This document shows positions 43,701 to 54,142 of a stretch of 64,000 bases of DNA, one piece after another. Source of the DNA: Macrolepiota albuminosa (taxonomy: Eukaryota > Basidiomycota > Agaricomycetes > Agaricales > Agaricaceae); assembly GCA_027475525.1 (NCBI GenBank), contig JAMWFC010000051.1:62001-126000 (forward strand), read 5' to 3'. The notes under the pieces are model-generated. The model made no database searches. It worked only from the letters and a program-made list of their open reading frames with translations, and was not told the origin of the DNA. The translations under genes were made by a program, and so were the position numbers. The stretch's first letter is position 1. Each line of letters opens with the position of its first letter.

Positions 43701-44772
43701 TGATGACGCCAACTGTAGTTGGGTGCGCTGGACGTATACGCAGTACAACGCCGTCTCCAGCGCTTGGCATGCGTAGTTGTGAGGAGTCCTGACAGGGTCC
43801 CGGTGTGCTTGAGTGGAGGTAGTAAAACAATGCACTAGATTATAGCGCTTCGGGGGCTACCTGGCAGACGGTAAGCGTCGTAGTTTAGGCAAAGATATTG
43901 AAGAAAAGACAAATAGCACAGCGTATTGTGCCTGTAGGTGGCACCGTAAACGATGAAGACAAGATAGACAAGGCTAGCGCCCGACTTAGTGATGAAGTCA
44001 AAGGAAGCTAGCGCGAGTTAAACTCTAAGTGTAACTGTGTGTTCGAGGAGTTACAATTCGTTGTTATATACATGTAAAGCAGCTATTTTATATATTATGC
44101 GCTACCGTGTTTGCCAAGATACAAGTCCATCTGCGGCGCTACCTCTTAGCGCCTCTCCTCGTGGTTTCCTCTAACGGCGACCTGTCAACGGCAACCTTTT
44201 GCACATGGCTGACGGCGACCAATGGCGTTATGATCCACGGTGACCAGCGGCAACTCTATATTGACTTAGAATTGTACGAGTCTGCTCACTTTTACTATAA
44301 CTCTGATTGGCCAGGCTGTTCTGGGGTATGGTCAGAAAATCCTCAACAGACGCTGTGAGCGCTAATGTCAGCGCTACTCATTGTATCAGTTCCTGGCAGG
44401 TCCAGATGTCGGATTTAAGTATATCCAGTGCCGCTGTCATTGATCCTTTTAGACTTCTGATTGAAGTGCCTCGTCCAAATGGCAGCGCCTGCTGCTGGCT
44501 CCTTCTGGAAGTGATCGGGGTTTAGTTAGAGTCCTCTCCCGCCGTCATGTTAGCGCTATACACTATGAGCCTCCTTTGTCCTTGGGATAGGTGAATGGAG
44601 TGTGCTGCAGGCTTGGTAGCTAGGGGTTAGGATAAATGTCTAAATCCTGTAGTAGTTTATCGGAGCCAGAGCTGCTCTATATTCCCAACTGGTCGCTAGA
44701 GTCCTGAGTACATCAAGTGTTGGTTGGCCTATAATGTCCCTTGATGCGCTCAGTCTGAGTAGAAGCCTATCA
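43701..44772 (-). repeat. Element V 3' LTR
   Basis: 1072 bp; plus strand starts TGATGACGCCAACTGTAG and ends AGAAGCCTATCA. It is homologous to the element II LTRs in reverse orientation. Confidence 0.93.
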
Positions 44773-44809
44773 TCTCCCTCTGACTGAAAAATTGACTGTC
44801 CTCAGTCAA
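44773..44809 (-). promoter_or_regulatory. Polypurine tract and conserved hairpin of element V
   Basis: On the minus strand TTGACTGAGGACAGTCAA (44809-44792) and CAGAGGGAGA precede the 3' LTR. The block lies about 110 bp before the accessory gene 1 ATG on the plus strand. Confidence 0.72.
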
Positions 44810-44861
44810 ACGCCATCATTAATTTGACTGTGTTACGGTCCGTATGATGCCGCCGGTGCCT

Positions 44862-44868
44862 TATAAAA
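44862..44868 (+). promoter_or_regulatory. TATA box of element V accessory gene 1
   Basis: TATAAAA stands 57 bp before the ATG at 44919, matching 14498-14491 of element II. Confidence 0.6.
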
Positions 44869-44918
44869 ATTGTTTTCAGCACTTCATCTTCTCGTGTTTT
44901 CCTTCCCATCTTTCCAAC

Positions 44919-47433
44919 ATGTCCACTCCTTTCAATGCCTCTGCTCTTCGCAATTTCCTGGCTAAGGCCTTCTATTTATTTGATCGCGCTAAGTCTGTCG
45001 GTCCTGCAGATGCGCCACAAACCGTCTCTGGCATTATGCAACTTTATCGGCGCTGGCTTGTGGTCCGTGGCTCTGACAGTTCCTGGATGCAGGGCATCAA
45101 GGTTTGTGAATGGTGCATGGCTCGGTACCGTGAATATGAGGGTGCCGATTGGTTACTACCGTTCGTGGACTTGTTCGTAAGTTTTTAGGTTTGATTTTTG
45201 GGTTCATGGCGCTAAGGTTCAGCGCCCATACTAGGCTCCTTCTTTATCCGACAAGATTGACGCCCTGCTGGCTAGTACCAAGGTTGGCAAAGTGAGTTTC
45301 CTCCTCTTCTTCCTCACATTTTCCATGTTAACCCTGAGTAGTTGGTTGCTATGTCGCCCACCGCCGCCAGTCTTCCTAGTGCCCCGTCGGCCTCTACCAT
45401 TTCTTCCGCTCCGGCCGCTCCTCCTGTTGCTCCTGTTTCTGTTCTACCTCCTCCCGTTCTTGGTAGTCTTTTTTGTGGCAATGTTTCTCCCGCTCATACT
45501 GCACCCATCGTCGCTTCTCCTACTCGTACTGCGCCTTCTCATTTGGCCATCAAATGGATTGCCGTTACCGCCAGTGAGCCCTGGCCTGGACCTACTTGTA
45601 CTATTTCTTGCCTTCCCCCCTATAACTTCACCGTGGTTATTAATCGTGCGCCCCCTGCTCTCGCTAGCCCTCCTAACCGTACCGTGCGTCCTTGTCTTCT
45701 TGCCTCTAGTTCTTCTACTAACTTTGCTTCTCAGGTCAATCTCCCTGCTCGCGTCACCCCTTTATATGTCGTAAGTGTTTCCTTTTAAGATTGCTTATTT
45801 TTAGTGCCTGATAGAGCCCTCCTTAGGCGCCCAACCAGACTATGTTTACCGACATGGAGCTTCGTGATCTGTTGCGCCTTTGGCGCAACACTACTGTTAT
45901 TGATACCGGCCTCCTGGCTGGTGTCCAAGTACTCAGCGCTAAGAAGAAGGTTACAGTGGCGTCCGTGGAGCGCCGCGCTTTTAGGGCGAAGATTGGCGCA
46001 GTAAGTACTTGTTCGTCCCTGAAAGGTTGATGGCATCGCTAACTTCTTTCTCAGTGCGATAAATGCTGGTCTGAAAACGATCCCAAGGGTTGCTGGTTTC
46101 CTACCGCCTCTCTTCCCTGCTACCGTTGCGATGCGTTGAAATGGGGCTGTGCCTTCAATGAGATTCGTACTCGTGAACGTGGTAGGGACGCCATCATGCA
46201 ACGCAATTACGAGCGCGCAGTCTTAATTTGTAACGCCTGGGCCTTCGTCCTGCAACAACGCGATCTGGCCGCTACTCATCAGCCCACTGTGATTAGCGCT
46301 GCAAGCCTAGCGCTTCCCACCACCCAAGATGGTACCATCATTGCGGCCCCCTTTGCCCGCTCTCCCCATCGTCTCGTCCCTTCAAAATGTAAGCCCATTG
46401 TTGCCTCTCCTAGCAAGAGTCCCGGTAAGCGCCAGGAGCTAGCGTCTGCTACTCCCATGGTCTTGTCTTCTACCAAGTCATCTACTGATGAAGACGAGGA
46501 TACCGAGAGAGATGCTAAGGGCAAGGATGACGATGAGGCTGGGCCTGTAGTCGACACCAATGCGCTATTGGCAGTATGCGCTCTTCTGCTTCGCATTACT
46601 CCCCCTATCACCACTAACCCTTATCAGAGTGGCCCCAGTAGTAATCGGTGCATAGTGTTCGTATTTTCCTGTTTAGGTTGCGCTAACCTCTTTGTCGCCA
46701 GGTCCCCTACTCCCTCACTTCCTGTCGTCGTGAATATCCCTCCCGCCAAAGATGTCATGATGTCGGTTGCCGGCGCTACTCCTGCTCCTGAACCTGTCAC
46801 GGCTAGCGCCTCCTCCATCGCTCTTCCTATTACCCCTTCTCTTACTCCTCCTCGTAGCCTGTCTTCCTTCCCTAGTACTCGTGAGTCCTCCACCGTGCCT
46901 GAGTTTGAAGAGACCTTAGTGGCTCAGGGCGAGCGCCGTCGCCGCTGGAGGTACTTGCCTTCTTATGGCATCCACCTTTCCTCCGCTAGGGCCATGTCCC
47001 CAGGCAATGAGCGCCATGAATGGACCCCACGTGCCTCCGTAACCGTTCGAGTAAGTCTGCATTTCTTAGTCGGTTCGCCCCTTCTCTGACCTCCGCTAAG
47101 TTTAATCCCTTCTGGACTCCTCCCCCCTCCATGCGCGTTTCCGGCAATGCCTACTCTTGGCTTGGAGATGAGTTCTCTTATCCCGTCACTCCCCTTTGCC
47201 CTGCCGCTGATGTTCACCAACAACTCCGCCAGGTCGAGGATGCAACCGATGTCATTGGTCGTGAACTCGCCCTCCTACGTCCTCGTGTCTCCACCTTAGC
47301 GCGCCGTGAGCTCCTCCTGCTTGAGCTCCATGACAATATCACTGATGCGCTTGAGTGGCAAGCGAGTAACACCATTCAGGACAGGAACTTGCTTCCATTG
47401 GGTGATCCCGCTCCCTCCACGTCTGATGCGTAG
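44919..47433 (+). CDS. Element V antisense accessory gene 1, intact (Zn2Cys6-like cluster protein)
   Basis: Six exons: 44919-45176, 45235-45291, 45342-45770, 45827-46000, 46055-47050, 47101-47433 (TAG). They join to 2247 bp, 748 residues, with no stop. Introns are 50-58 bp with GTAAGT or GTGAGT donors and TAG/CAG/AAG acceptors, all in phase 0. Exon 1 is a helical domain (IMQLYRRWLVVRG). Exon 3 is Ser/Pro/Val low complexity. Exon 4 ends in a basic region. Exon 5 starts with the cluster CX2CX8CX8CX2CX6C (46055-46150), then basic and acidic tracts and a WRYLPSYGIHLS segment. Exon 6 is a coiled coil (ELALLRPRVSTLARRELLLL). It is transcribed against gag-pol from its own likely promoter. DNA binding is inferred from the cluster; the activity is unknown. 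It could also be a structural zinc protein. Confidence 0.87.
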
Positions 47434-47960
47434 TCGCCGGCCCGTAGCGCTTTGGACTTTTATGGACTTTTAAAATTTTTGATACGTAGTTTGTGGTAGC
47501 CCTAGCCAAAAATAAACGCTCCCCCCTTTGTTTCGAAATTGTCAGTTTGTAAGTAATCAAAACACAAAGTAAGAAAAAGGGAAAACACTCAGTAAATCAT
47601 CATGGCGTAAAAACCCCTATTACCAGCGCGACCCAATAGCCAATATCACGCCAGCCTAGGAAGAAATAGGTATCGTCTGTAGAAAAATAAGTCGATTCAT
47701 GCAAGAAGTTTTAATGTATAAGAAATAGAGTGCCACTGATCGCTTGTGGTTATTCGGTGATGGTGGCTATAAGCGCTAGATCTCGAAGGTTAACTTCCTC
47801 TTTGTGCGACCTAACATTAGTTCAAGCGCATCCTATTGGTTCGTGTCTGCGTCAGGGTCCAAGCCCCTTGAGAAGTGCCCTCCCATGCTGTCGCTAGTTG
47901 AAACACTGTCCAAGTCCTATAAATTGCCCATGCCTCGACAGCATCTCATCAGTCTTCGCG
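47434..47960. other. Intergenic region between accessory genes 1 and 2 of element V
   Basis: No gene in about 530 bp. At 47578-47616 it carries the conserved block GGGAAAACACTCAGTAAATC followed by ATCATGGC, shared with elements I, II and III. A TATAAATT-like stretch near 47918 could belong to the accessory gene 2 promoter. Confidence 0.5.
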
Positions 47961-48472
47961 ATGGAAAGCCCAACCGGCATCGTGTGGACCCCCCGCTGTG
48001 ATCGCGCTCATGTCATGATTGATCCCCCCACTTTTCTGAAACGCGCTACCTTGTTCTTCCACCACTACCCAGCAGTCGGCGTGCCCGGGCTGACCGACAG
48101 AGTCGTTGAGTTAGGTCGTCGCTGTCAGCTCCTTCGTGCGGCTTGCGAGATTTGGAACGATGAGCTGCTGCTGACCCGATTTGGTATGGAGAAGAACTGG
48201 AGTCAGATTTTTCAGGTGCGCTCTTGCCTTTTTTGCCCTCCTTCTCTTCTGATAGTCTCCAAATCAAGCAAATCGCGACCAAGGAAACAAAAGAATGTCT
48301 TGAGCTGCTGCTGGAGGAGAGTCACTACCTGGTTTGTTACCTTATTACCTCTTTTCTTCCTTCTAACGCATCGCTTCGCTAGGTGCCCCGCTTGTCTACC
48401 AGTGGCCGGCTTTTTTGTGGTCCTGCTGAAGGCTGGAGGCCTCCCAGGCCTCTCCTTCTGCCCGGGCCTTGA
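47961..48472 (+). CDS. Element V antisense accessory gene 2
   Basis: Three exons: 47961-48215, 48269-48331, 48383-48472 (TGA). They join in phase 0 to 135 residues. Introns of 53 and 51 bp use GTGCGC/AAG and GTTTGT/TAG borders; exons 1 and 2 have the same lengths as in element II. The protein starts MESPTGIVWTPRCDRAHV, has a helical core (DPPTFLKRATLFFHHYPAVG, RRCQLLRAACEIW) and ends with RLFCGPAEGW. No known family is recognised. It lies between accessory genes 1 and 3 on the same strand, so the three may be expressed together as an antisense unit. Confidence 0.65.
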
Positions 48473-48711
48473 TGCTCGTCCATCTCCCATGTTGTTTATG
48501 TAAGTCGGCTCCTTCTTTTCCGTGGCGCCATCGGACTGACAGATTTTAGATATTTGATTTCTTTTGTCATAGTTATATGAACTGCATCATTGTTGTTGCC
48601 CCCCCTCGTGATTGTTTTGTGCATGTAAGAATTCTCTAGTATCTGCGACCCTGCAAGTAGCTTGAGGTACTTTATGGGTTCTGGCACGATTAACTCAGTC
48701 AGTATCACCTC

Positions 48712-49374
48712 ATGCCAGTAGTTCCCCTTCTCCTTGATGAGCCCGAACGCCTGTACCGTCCCGCTATACTAGACCGATTAGAACAGTTCCTTGCGCTCAT
48801 GCCTACTGGCGGTTTTCCACATGAGAATGGAAATACGATGACCCTGGTATGCAGGTACCAGATTCTTCTCGCCGCTTCTGAGGAATGGATGATCGACGTC
48901 GACCTATCCATAGTCACCGTACGCCTTCCCTTAGCGCGGGTCGTGAGTAATACTCATGCATTGTGCAGGAGCCGGTTACGGGTAACGCTCTGAGTCTGAC
49001 CAGCCTACTCTGCAAAACGGGAACCTTGGTTAGTTCTTATCTTTTCCTAACCTGAGGTGGTTAACTCCATGATGTCTCTAAGAGTCTCTCCTGGCTCCCC
49101 CTTCTCCCACTCATCAATCTTGATGTGCGTCGGGCTATATTAGCACGCACAGCCTTTCCTTACCCATTGTTTAAGTCCCACCCGGATGAGGACAGGTGGT
49201 ACTCATCCCCAAACCCCTTGGCCGCCCCTCCAGGGAGCGCCCGTGCCTCCTCCTAGCGTTCCTGTTCCTCCTGTTCCCTTTGCTAACGCGCCACCTCCAG
49301 GTGCTCCTCCCACCCGCAGGCGACCTAAAGATCAAGTGAAAGGTCCACGTCGACGGTCTGCATCTTTAGGGTAG
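48712..49374 (+). pseudogene. Element V antisense accessory gene 3
   Basis: ATG at 48712. Exon 1 encodes YRPAILDRLEQFLALMPTGG and CRYQILLAASEEW, homologous to element II 10383-9638. Two introns are likely: one ending in GCAG at about 48969 and one from GTTAGT (about 49029) to AAG before 49083. From 49083 the frame (SLSWLPLLPLINLDVRRAIL) matches element II but meets TAG near 49255. The conserved Pro-rich and Arg-rich C-terminus (RRRPKDQVKGPRRRS, to 49374) is in another frame, so a frameshift or a further intron is needed. Function unknown. Confidence 0.5.
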
Positions 49375-49480
49375 TTCCATTAGGTGCAGTTGTAGTCTAA
49401 TCGCCTGTTCTCTGTATACTAGTACCGCTTGTGTATTTATTCTTTTCTGGATTTTGGGTTGCCTAAGTCTGATCCCCAGG

Positions 49481-49499
49481 GGCGCTAACAGTTAGCGCC
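49481..49499. terminator. Hairpin between convergent accessory 3 and pol genes of element V
   Basis: GGCGCTAACAGTTAGCGCC is a near-perfect palindrome with a 9 bp stem, at the same place as 9529-9547 in element II. Confidence 0.42.
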
Positions 49500-50166
49500 T
49501 CGCGTTTCGTATAAGTTTATTGCTCCTCATCTTCATCCAGAGTGTTCTTGTCATTGTCCACCATCTCAGTCTCTTCCAGCTCTCAAAGCTTGGCAGTGTC
49601 AATGTCCAGCACCGGCAAAGATAGTGGAATATGTTCACGCGCTAAGTAGGGAATGAGTCAAAACGCCGCTACTGGTCAATGCAAAACTGAGCCGTCCAAC
49701 TCGCAGAGTACGTAGGCACCTCCCTTATTGTGGGAAACTACTATGAGGGGTCCTAGGTATTGGGGTCATATCTTTTTGTTGTGGGTGACTTCGATTTTTG
49801 AGTTGCGCATTAGTACTAAAGCGCCAGCTGTAAAGTCGTAGTCTCGGATAGTAGCGCTATGCTCGCTTTCAAATCGTAATGCGGCCTGTCATCTAGCTTG
49901 AAATACTACCTCATGTAGGCGCTCTAGATCCTCCATGCATCTTTGTAAGTCAATGGCACGCCTAGCGATCAGATTGGTAGAGGACAGGATTGAGTTAGGT
50001 GGAGGCTGTAAGTATGTCGCTTCCACAACGTCCGCTGGAAGCAGGGGATGGGTGCCAGTTGCCACGTAGTAAGGAGAACAGCCCATCCTCCTCCATACGG
50101 TAACTTGTTCAGACCAAAAGACCGAATAAGTTGCTTCACTCCATCGACTTTTGTCACTGTCTACCG

Positions 50167-50320
50167 CCTTAAATAGCGCCTGTCGTACGTCAAAATGCGG
50201 CCTTTCCACTATACCGTTAGCGCGTTTATTGTATCCTGAGATTCCTTAAATAGCGCCTGTCGTACGTCAAAATGCGGCCTTTCCACTATACCGTTAGCGC
50301 GTTTATTGTATCCTGAGATT
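50167..50320. repeat. 77 bp tandem artefact 21
   Basis: Period 77, in the integrase of element V. Confidence 0.9.
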
Positions 50321-52858
50321 TGAATATGGTGGATGTTGTATTTCTTAGCGAGGTAGGTAAGCGCCTTAACTATTGGCGCTCCATTGTCTGTAACAATCTC
50401 GTGAAGGGCTCCCCACCTGCAAATAACATCTTCAAAGAGCCACTTAGCTATAGCATTGGTATTTTCCCGCTGGAGCATATGGAACTCCGGCCAATGTACC
50501 AAAGAACACCTTCCCTGGATAATGTACTTGTAGTGCCCTGACTTGGGCATGTGCATAGTGTCGATATATATCTTTCCGAACAAGGGTGCTGAAGTCGCTA
50601 CAGTTGGGGGAATAAGCACCTGGCGCATCTGCTGGATTTGGCAGAGATGACAAGTGCGAATATACCACGCAATATTGGCGCTAACTTGAGGCCACCAAAA
50701 ACGTTCCAATAAATTCGCCCACATCGCATAGAGTCCTCGATGTCCCAAGTCGTCGTGCATAGCGCGCAAAATCCTAACGCGGCCCTCTGGTTTGATTACT
50801 AATTTGTGAGCGCCAGCCCTATTTCGTTGCCAAAGCCGGTTTTCAACCATAAAGAAAGTCGTTGCATATTGAATGAAGGTGGTGTATTCCGTATCTGTCA
50901 GGTCTGATGGTCAGCGCAAATCCTGTAACCATTTCCTAACCTGATCAACTCGTTGGTCTTCTGACTTAGCCTTGGCGCTATGAGGTACCGCCAAATATGG
51001 AAGATTGCGACTATCTTCCCATAAGGGTCTGGGTTCCTCGACTATCTTTAGATCATTATATGGCTTAGCAACGTTATAGATACTGGCCATGTAAAAAGTC
51101 AATGGAGCCTGATACGGTTTAGGTTGATACGGAATGATAGGGTGTAGCCAGGTCGAAATAGGTTGGTCTTTGCAAAGGGCCGAAATAGGCAATTGAATAA
51201 CATGTATGAAACCGTGCAACTGGTCAATCCAGTCATCAAATACGTCATTATCGCTTTTGTCTAGCGCTTTGTCCTCCGGTTGCCTAGGTCGCCTAGATAG
51301 TCCATCAGGTCCGTAAAACGCACTCTTGATGTGCACGAGTTCGAAGTGGAACATTAGTATTACTACTACCCAGCGATTCATACTAGCCGAGGGTTGAATG
51401 TCTGGATTCTGGAGCATTTCTTTGATGTAGCATGCGTCAACTTCGACAATCAGGTTTTGGACCCCAATAAGATACATGCGTAGCGCCTGAAACGCTCAAA
51501 ACAATCCGTATAATTCCAGCTTGGGTTGACTATAGCGTGACTCTCTGTCGTTAAGGGTAATTGATCCGAAGCGATTGTAGTGTCTGATTTTTTGATTTGC
51601 GCAATCACATTGACATAAAAAGAAGCCGACCGCAATGTAAGAGGTGTCAACGGCAAGTATAACAGGATCGGACGTAGTATAGTCAATGGGTACCAATGGC
51701 TTCGCTTCCTGCAGCGCCTTCACTAAATCTTTTTGGGCATTAATTTGGTCGGGTCCGAATTCGAAGGGGACCCCTGAACGGGTTAAGCAATTTAGCACGT
51801 GCGCTCGATGTGAAAAATGGTGTATGAACATGCGCAGCACACCTACCATGCCTAGAAACGCGCAAACTTCTGAGAGGTTATGGCAGACTCCCCACTTTTC
51901 CAGAAGCGCTAATCGGCTCTCCTCAGGTATTCTGCCCTCTGGTGTGCAAACATGCCCTAAAATTTTAAATTGTGGTGCGCAAAGAACCAACTTGTGTCCT
52001 GAGAACGTTCCGCCACAATATTTCATGCGTTGGAGCACCCGGTTAACCAATTGGAAGAAGTCCCATAGTGCCATGCGGATATTAGGATTTTCCGGGTGTA
52101 CTTCGGGCTTGCCATCTACAAGGCGCCAATTTTTTGGGCCCTTAACGCCTACATCGTCAATAAAGCTAAGCACATGGTGGGGTATTTTGGGTTGTAGAAT
52201 AAACGTAATGTCGTCGTGGAATATGGGTACCGAATTAGTCCATCCCATGGGAAGTGTAACCAGTTGTAGCGCTCCGAATGGCGTTTGAAATGTCGTTAAG
52301 TCGTGAGAGGCAGGGTGAATCAAGCACTCGTCATAGCCAACGTACAGATCCAGGGTAGCGCCGCATATTCTTCCTGCAAACGATTCAGCGACGTGATTGG
52401 GGAAGGGCAGTACCCCTGAATGATGAATCATGACTTTGTTTAGCGGCTCCAAACTGTGAACTATACGTAGCTTTCCATTTTTCTTCAGTACACAAAACCA
52501 TCGTGATCGGTATGCCGAATTGGAAGGCTTGTAAACTCCTACCGCTATTTTGGAACGAATAATTTGGCACACTTCAGCTTCAATACCAGGTGGTATAGGT
52601 TGGTTATGCTCGGTCCAAGGTACGTGAGGTATCATCGGTATAGCCACTGGTGGAAAGAAGTCAGTTCTAAGTTTACCGCGTTCGGAATCCTCCCAAGCAA
52701 ATGCTTCATTTTGTTTTCGCATAATGTTGGTTAATACATCTAGTTCCGCCGTTGATAGAAAGCCTGTATCGTGGGTGCTAAGGAATAGCGCCCGTCGTTC
52801 TTCTGTAAATCGTCTGGTAGGCTCGAAGGGTGGCAGGTTCGGATTAAGCTCAGGAAGG

Positions 52859-52863
52859 GTCGC
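52859..52863. repeat. TSD of the solo LTR, left copy (GTCGC)
   Basis: Pairs with 53731-53735. Confidence 0.88.
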
Positions 52864-53730
52864 TGTCAGGTTCCGCTGAGTCGGGGGCTTTCCGGGAAAG
52901 CAACGCCCTTACAATGCGGACTTGACCTACGAATACTCGGGTGTCTGGAACTCCGGGGCTAGGACTCCGGGGCTCAAGACGAGGACAGGGGTAATCCCGG
53001 GAGAGGGGACTAGAGTCCGGAGGTTTTGGGTTGGAGGTAACTGAGAGTTAGAGGGGGTCGAGTCGTGAACTGGAGGTTCTAAGACGAGACCAAGTTAGTA
53101 AATCAAGAGTCGCGAAGTGCGTACCAAAACTTAGAGCACGTGAATACTTAGGCGTGCCAGTCGAAGCGTACCAATCAAGGCGTACCAGTCAAGCAAAGGG
53201 CACGCAATAACCAAAGTAATATCAAGACTAGCGAATACAGCGGAGAACTACACTATAAGTACTACGGATCGTGTCTCGGGATTCCGGGGTGTCTGGGATG
53301 AGTTCCGGGGGTCATTGAGTAGCGGCCAGGGACTGTATACCGGGATCGCGCGTGTGGGGACGCGCGATCAATTGGCGCGGAGGGAGTCGTGATGCGTGGG
53401 GCGTGATGCGTGATGGTCGGATGCGAGCCGCGTGATCCGATCGTTGATGGCGGTTGATCCCGGGGTCCGTGATGCAGGGGTCCCGGGGGGCTGGCTGATG
53501 GCGATCGTTGACGGCTGATGGCGGTCATTGATGCGTGTGATGGCGGCGTCGGCAGCTGTGGGGGCGGGGTGCGCTGTGGGATTGTTGACAGCTGATGGCG
53601 GTCATTGATGCGTGTGATGGCGGCGTCGGCAGCTGTGGGGGCGGGGTGCGCTGTGGGATTGGCGGAAGAGGTTCCCAGGCGGGGCTCCGGGGGTGTCCTG
53701 GGGAGGTTCTGGGGGGGAGGGGTCGTGACA
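52864..53730 (-). repeat. Family C solo LTR
   Basis: On the plus strand it starts TGTCAGGTTCCGC and ends GGGTCGTGACA, the reverse complement of a family C LTR. No internal sequence remains, so LTR-LTR recombination is inferred. It holds one 77 bp artefact (53507-53661) and keeps the self-primer (GTAATATCAAGACTAGC near 53215) and GTACCA/GTGCCA repeats. It is the youngest insertion in its branch, lying in element V, itself inside III and VI. Confidence 0.9.
53507..53661. repeat. 77 bp tandem artefact 22
   Basis: Period 77 with one mismatch, in the solo LTR. Confidence 0.87.
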
Positions 53731-53735
53731 GTCGC
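53731..53735. repeat. TSD of the solo LTR, right copy (GTCGC)
   Basis: Pairs with 52859-52863. Confidence 0.88.
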
Positions 53736-54142
53736 TAACGGGTCTCCAATGATTTTTCTCTCGATGCGAAATTCTTCAGGTACGCCGCTCACTACCGGTT
53801 TCGTTTTAAGCGCTACTGGCTTGTATTTCTTTTTAACCTGAACCCCTTTGTGCTTAGGGGTACTGTTGTTAGCAAACGTATTATAAATGGAACTCTGGTT
53901 TCTAGCGAAACCAAATATCAAAGGTTCTTTAGAATCAGGGGTAGAAACAAAATAAGTGTCTGTCAAAAGATTTTCAGTAATATCGGATGCAGTGAGGTAT
54001 AAGTAGGATAAAGCTTCGCTAGTAAGCGACGTAGAAGTGTTCAAGATTTCAGGGGCTAAAGGGGTATGTGATATAAAGTTTACTTGCCCAGTCCGATGAT
54101 TATAGTCCAAGATAAGCGCTTCATCTCCATGATCCTCATCAC

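Noticed and set aside
44107..44358. Conserved 83-codon open frame in the element V LTRs
   Set aside because: Present in both LTRs of V only by LTR identity; in the family B LTRs of element II it is on the reverse strand and not kept open, so coding is not supported.
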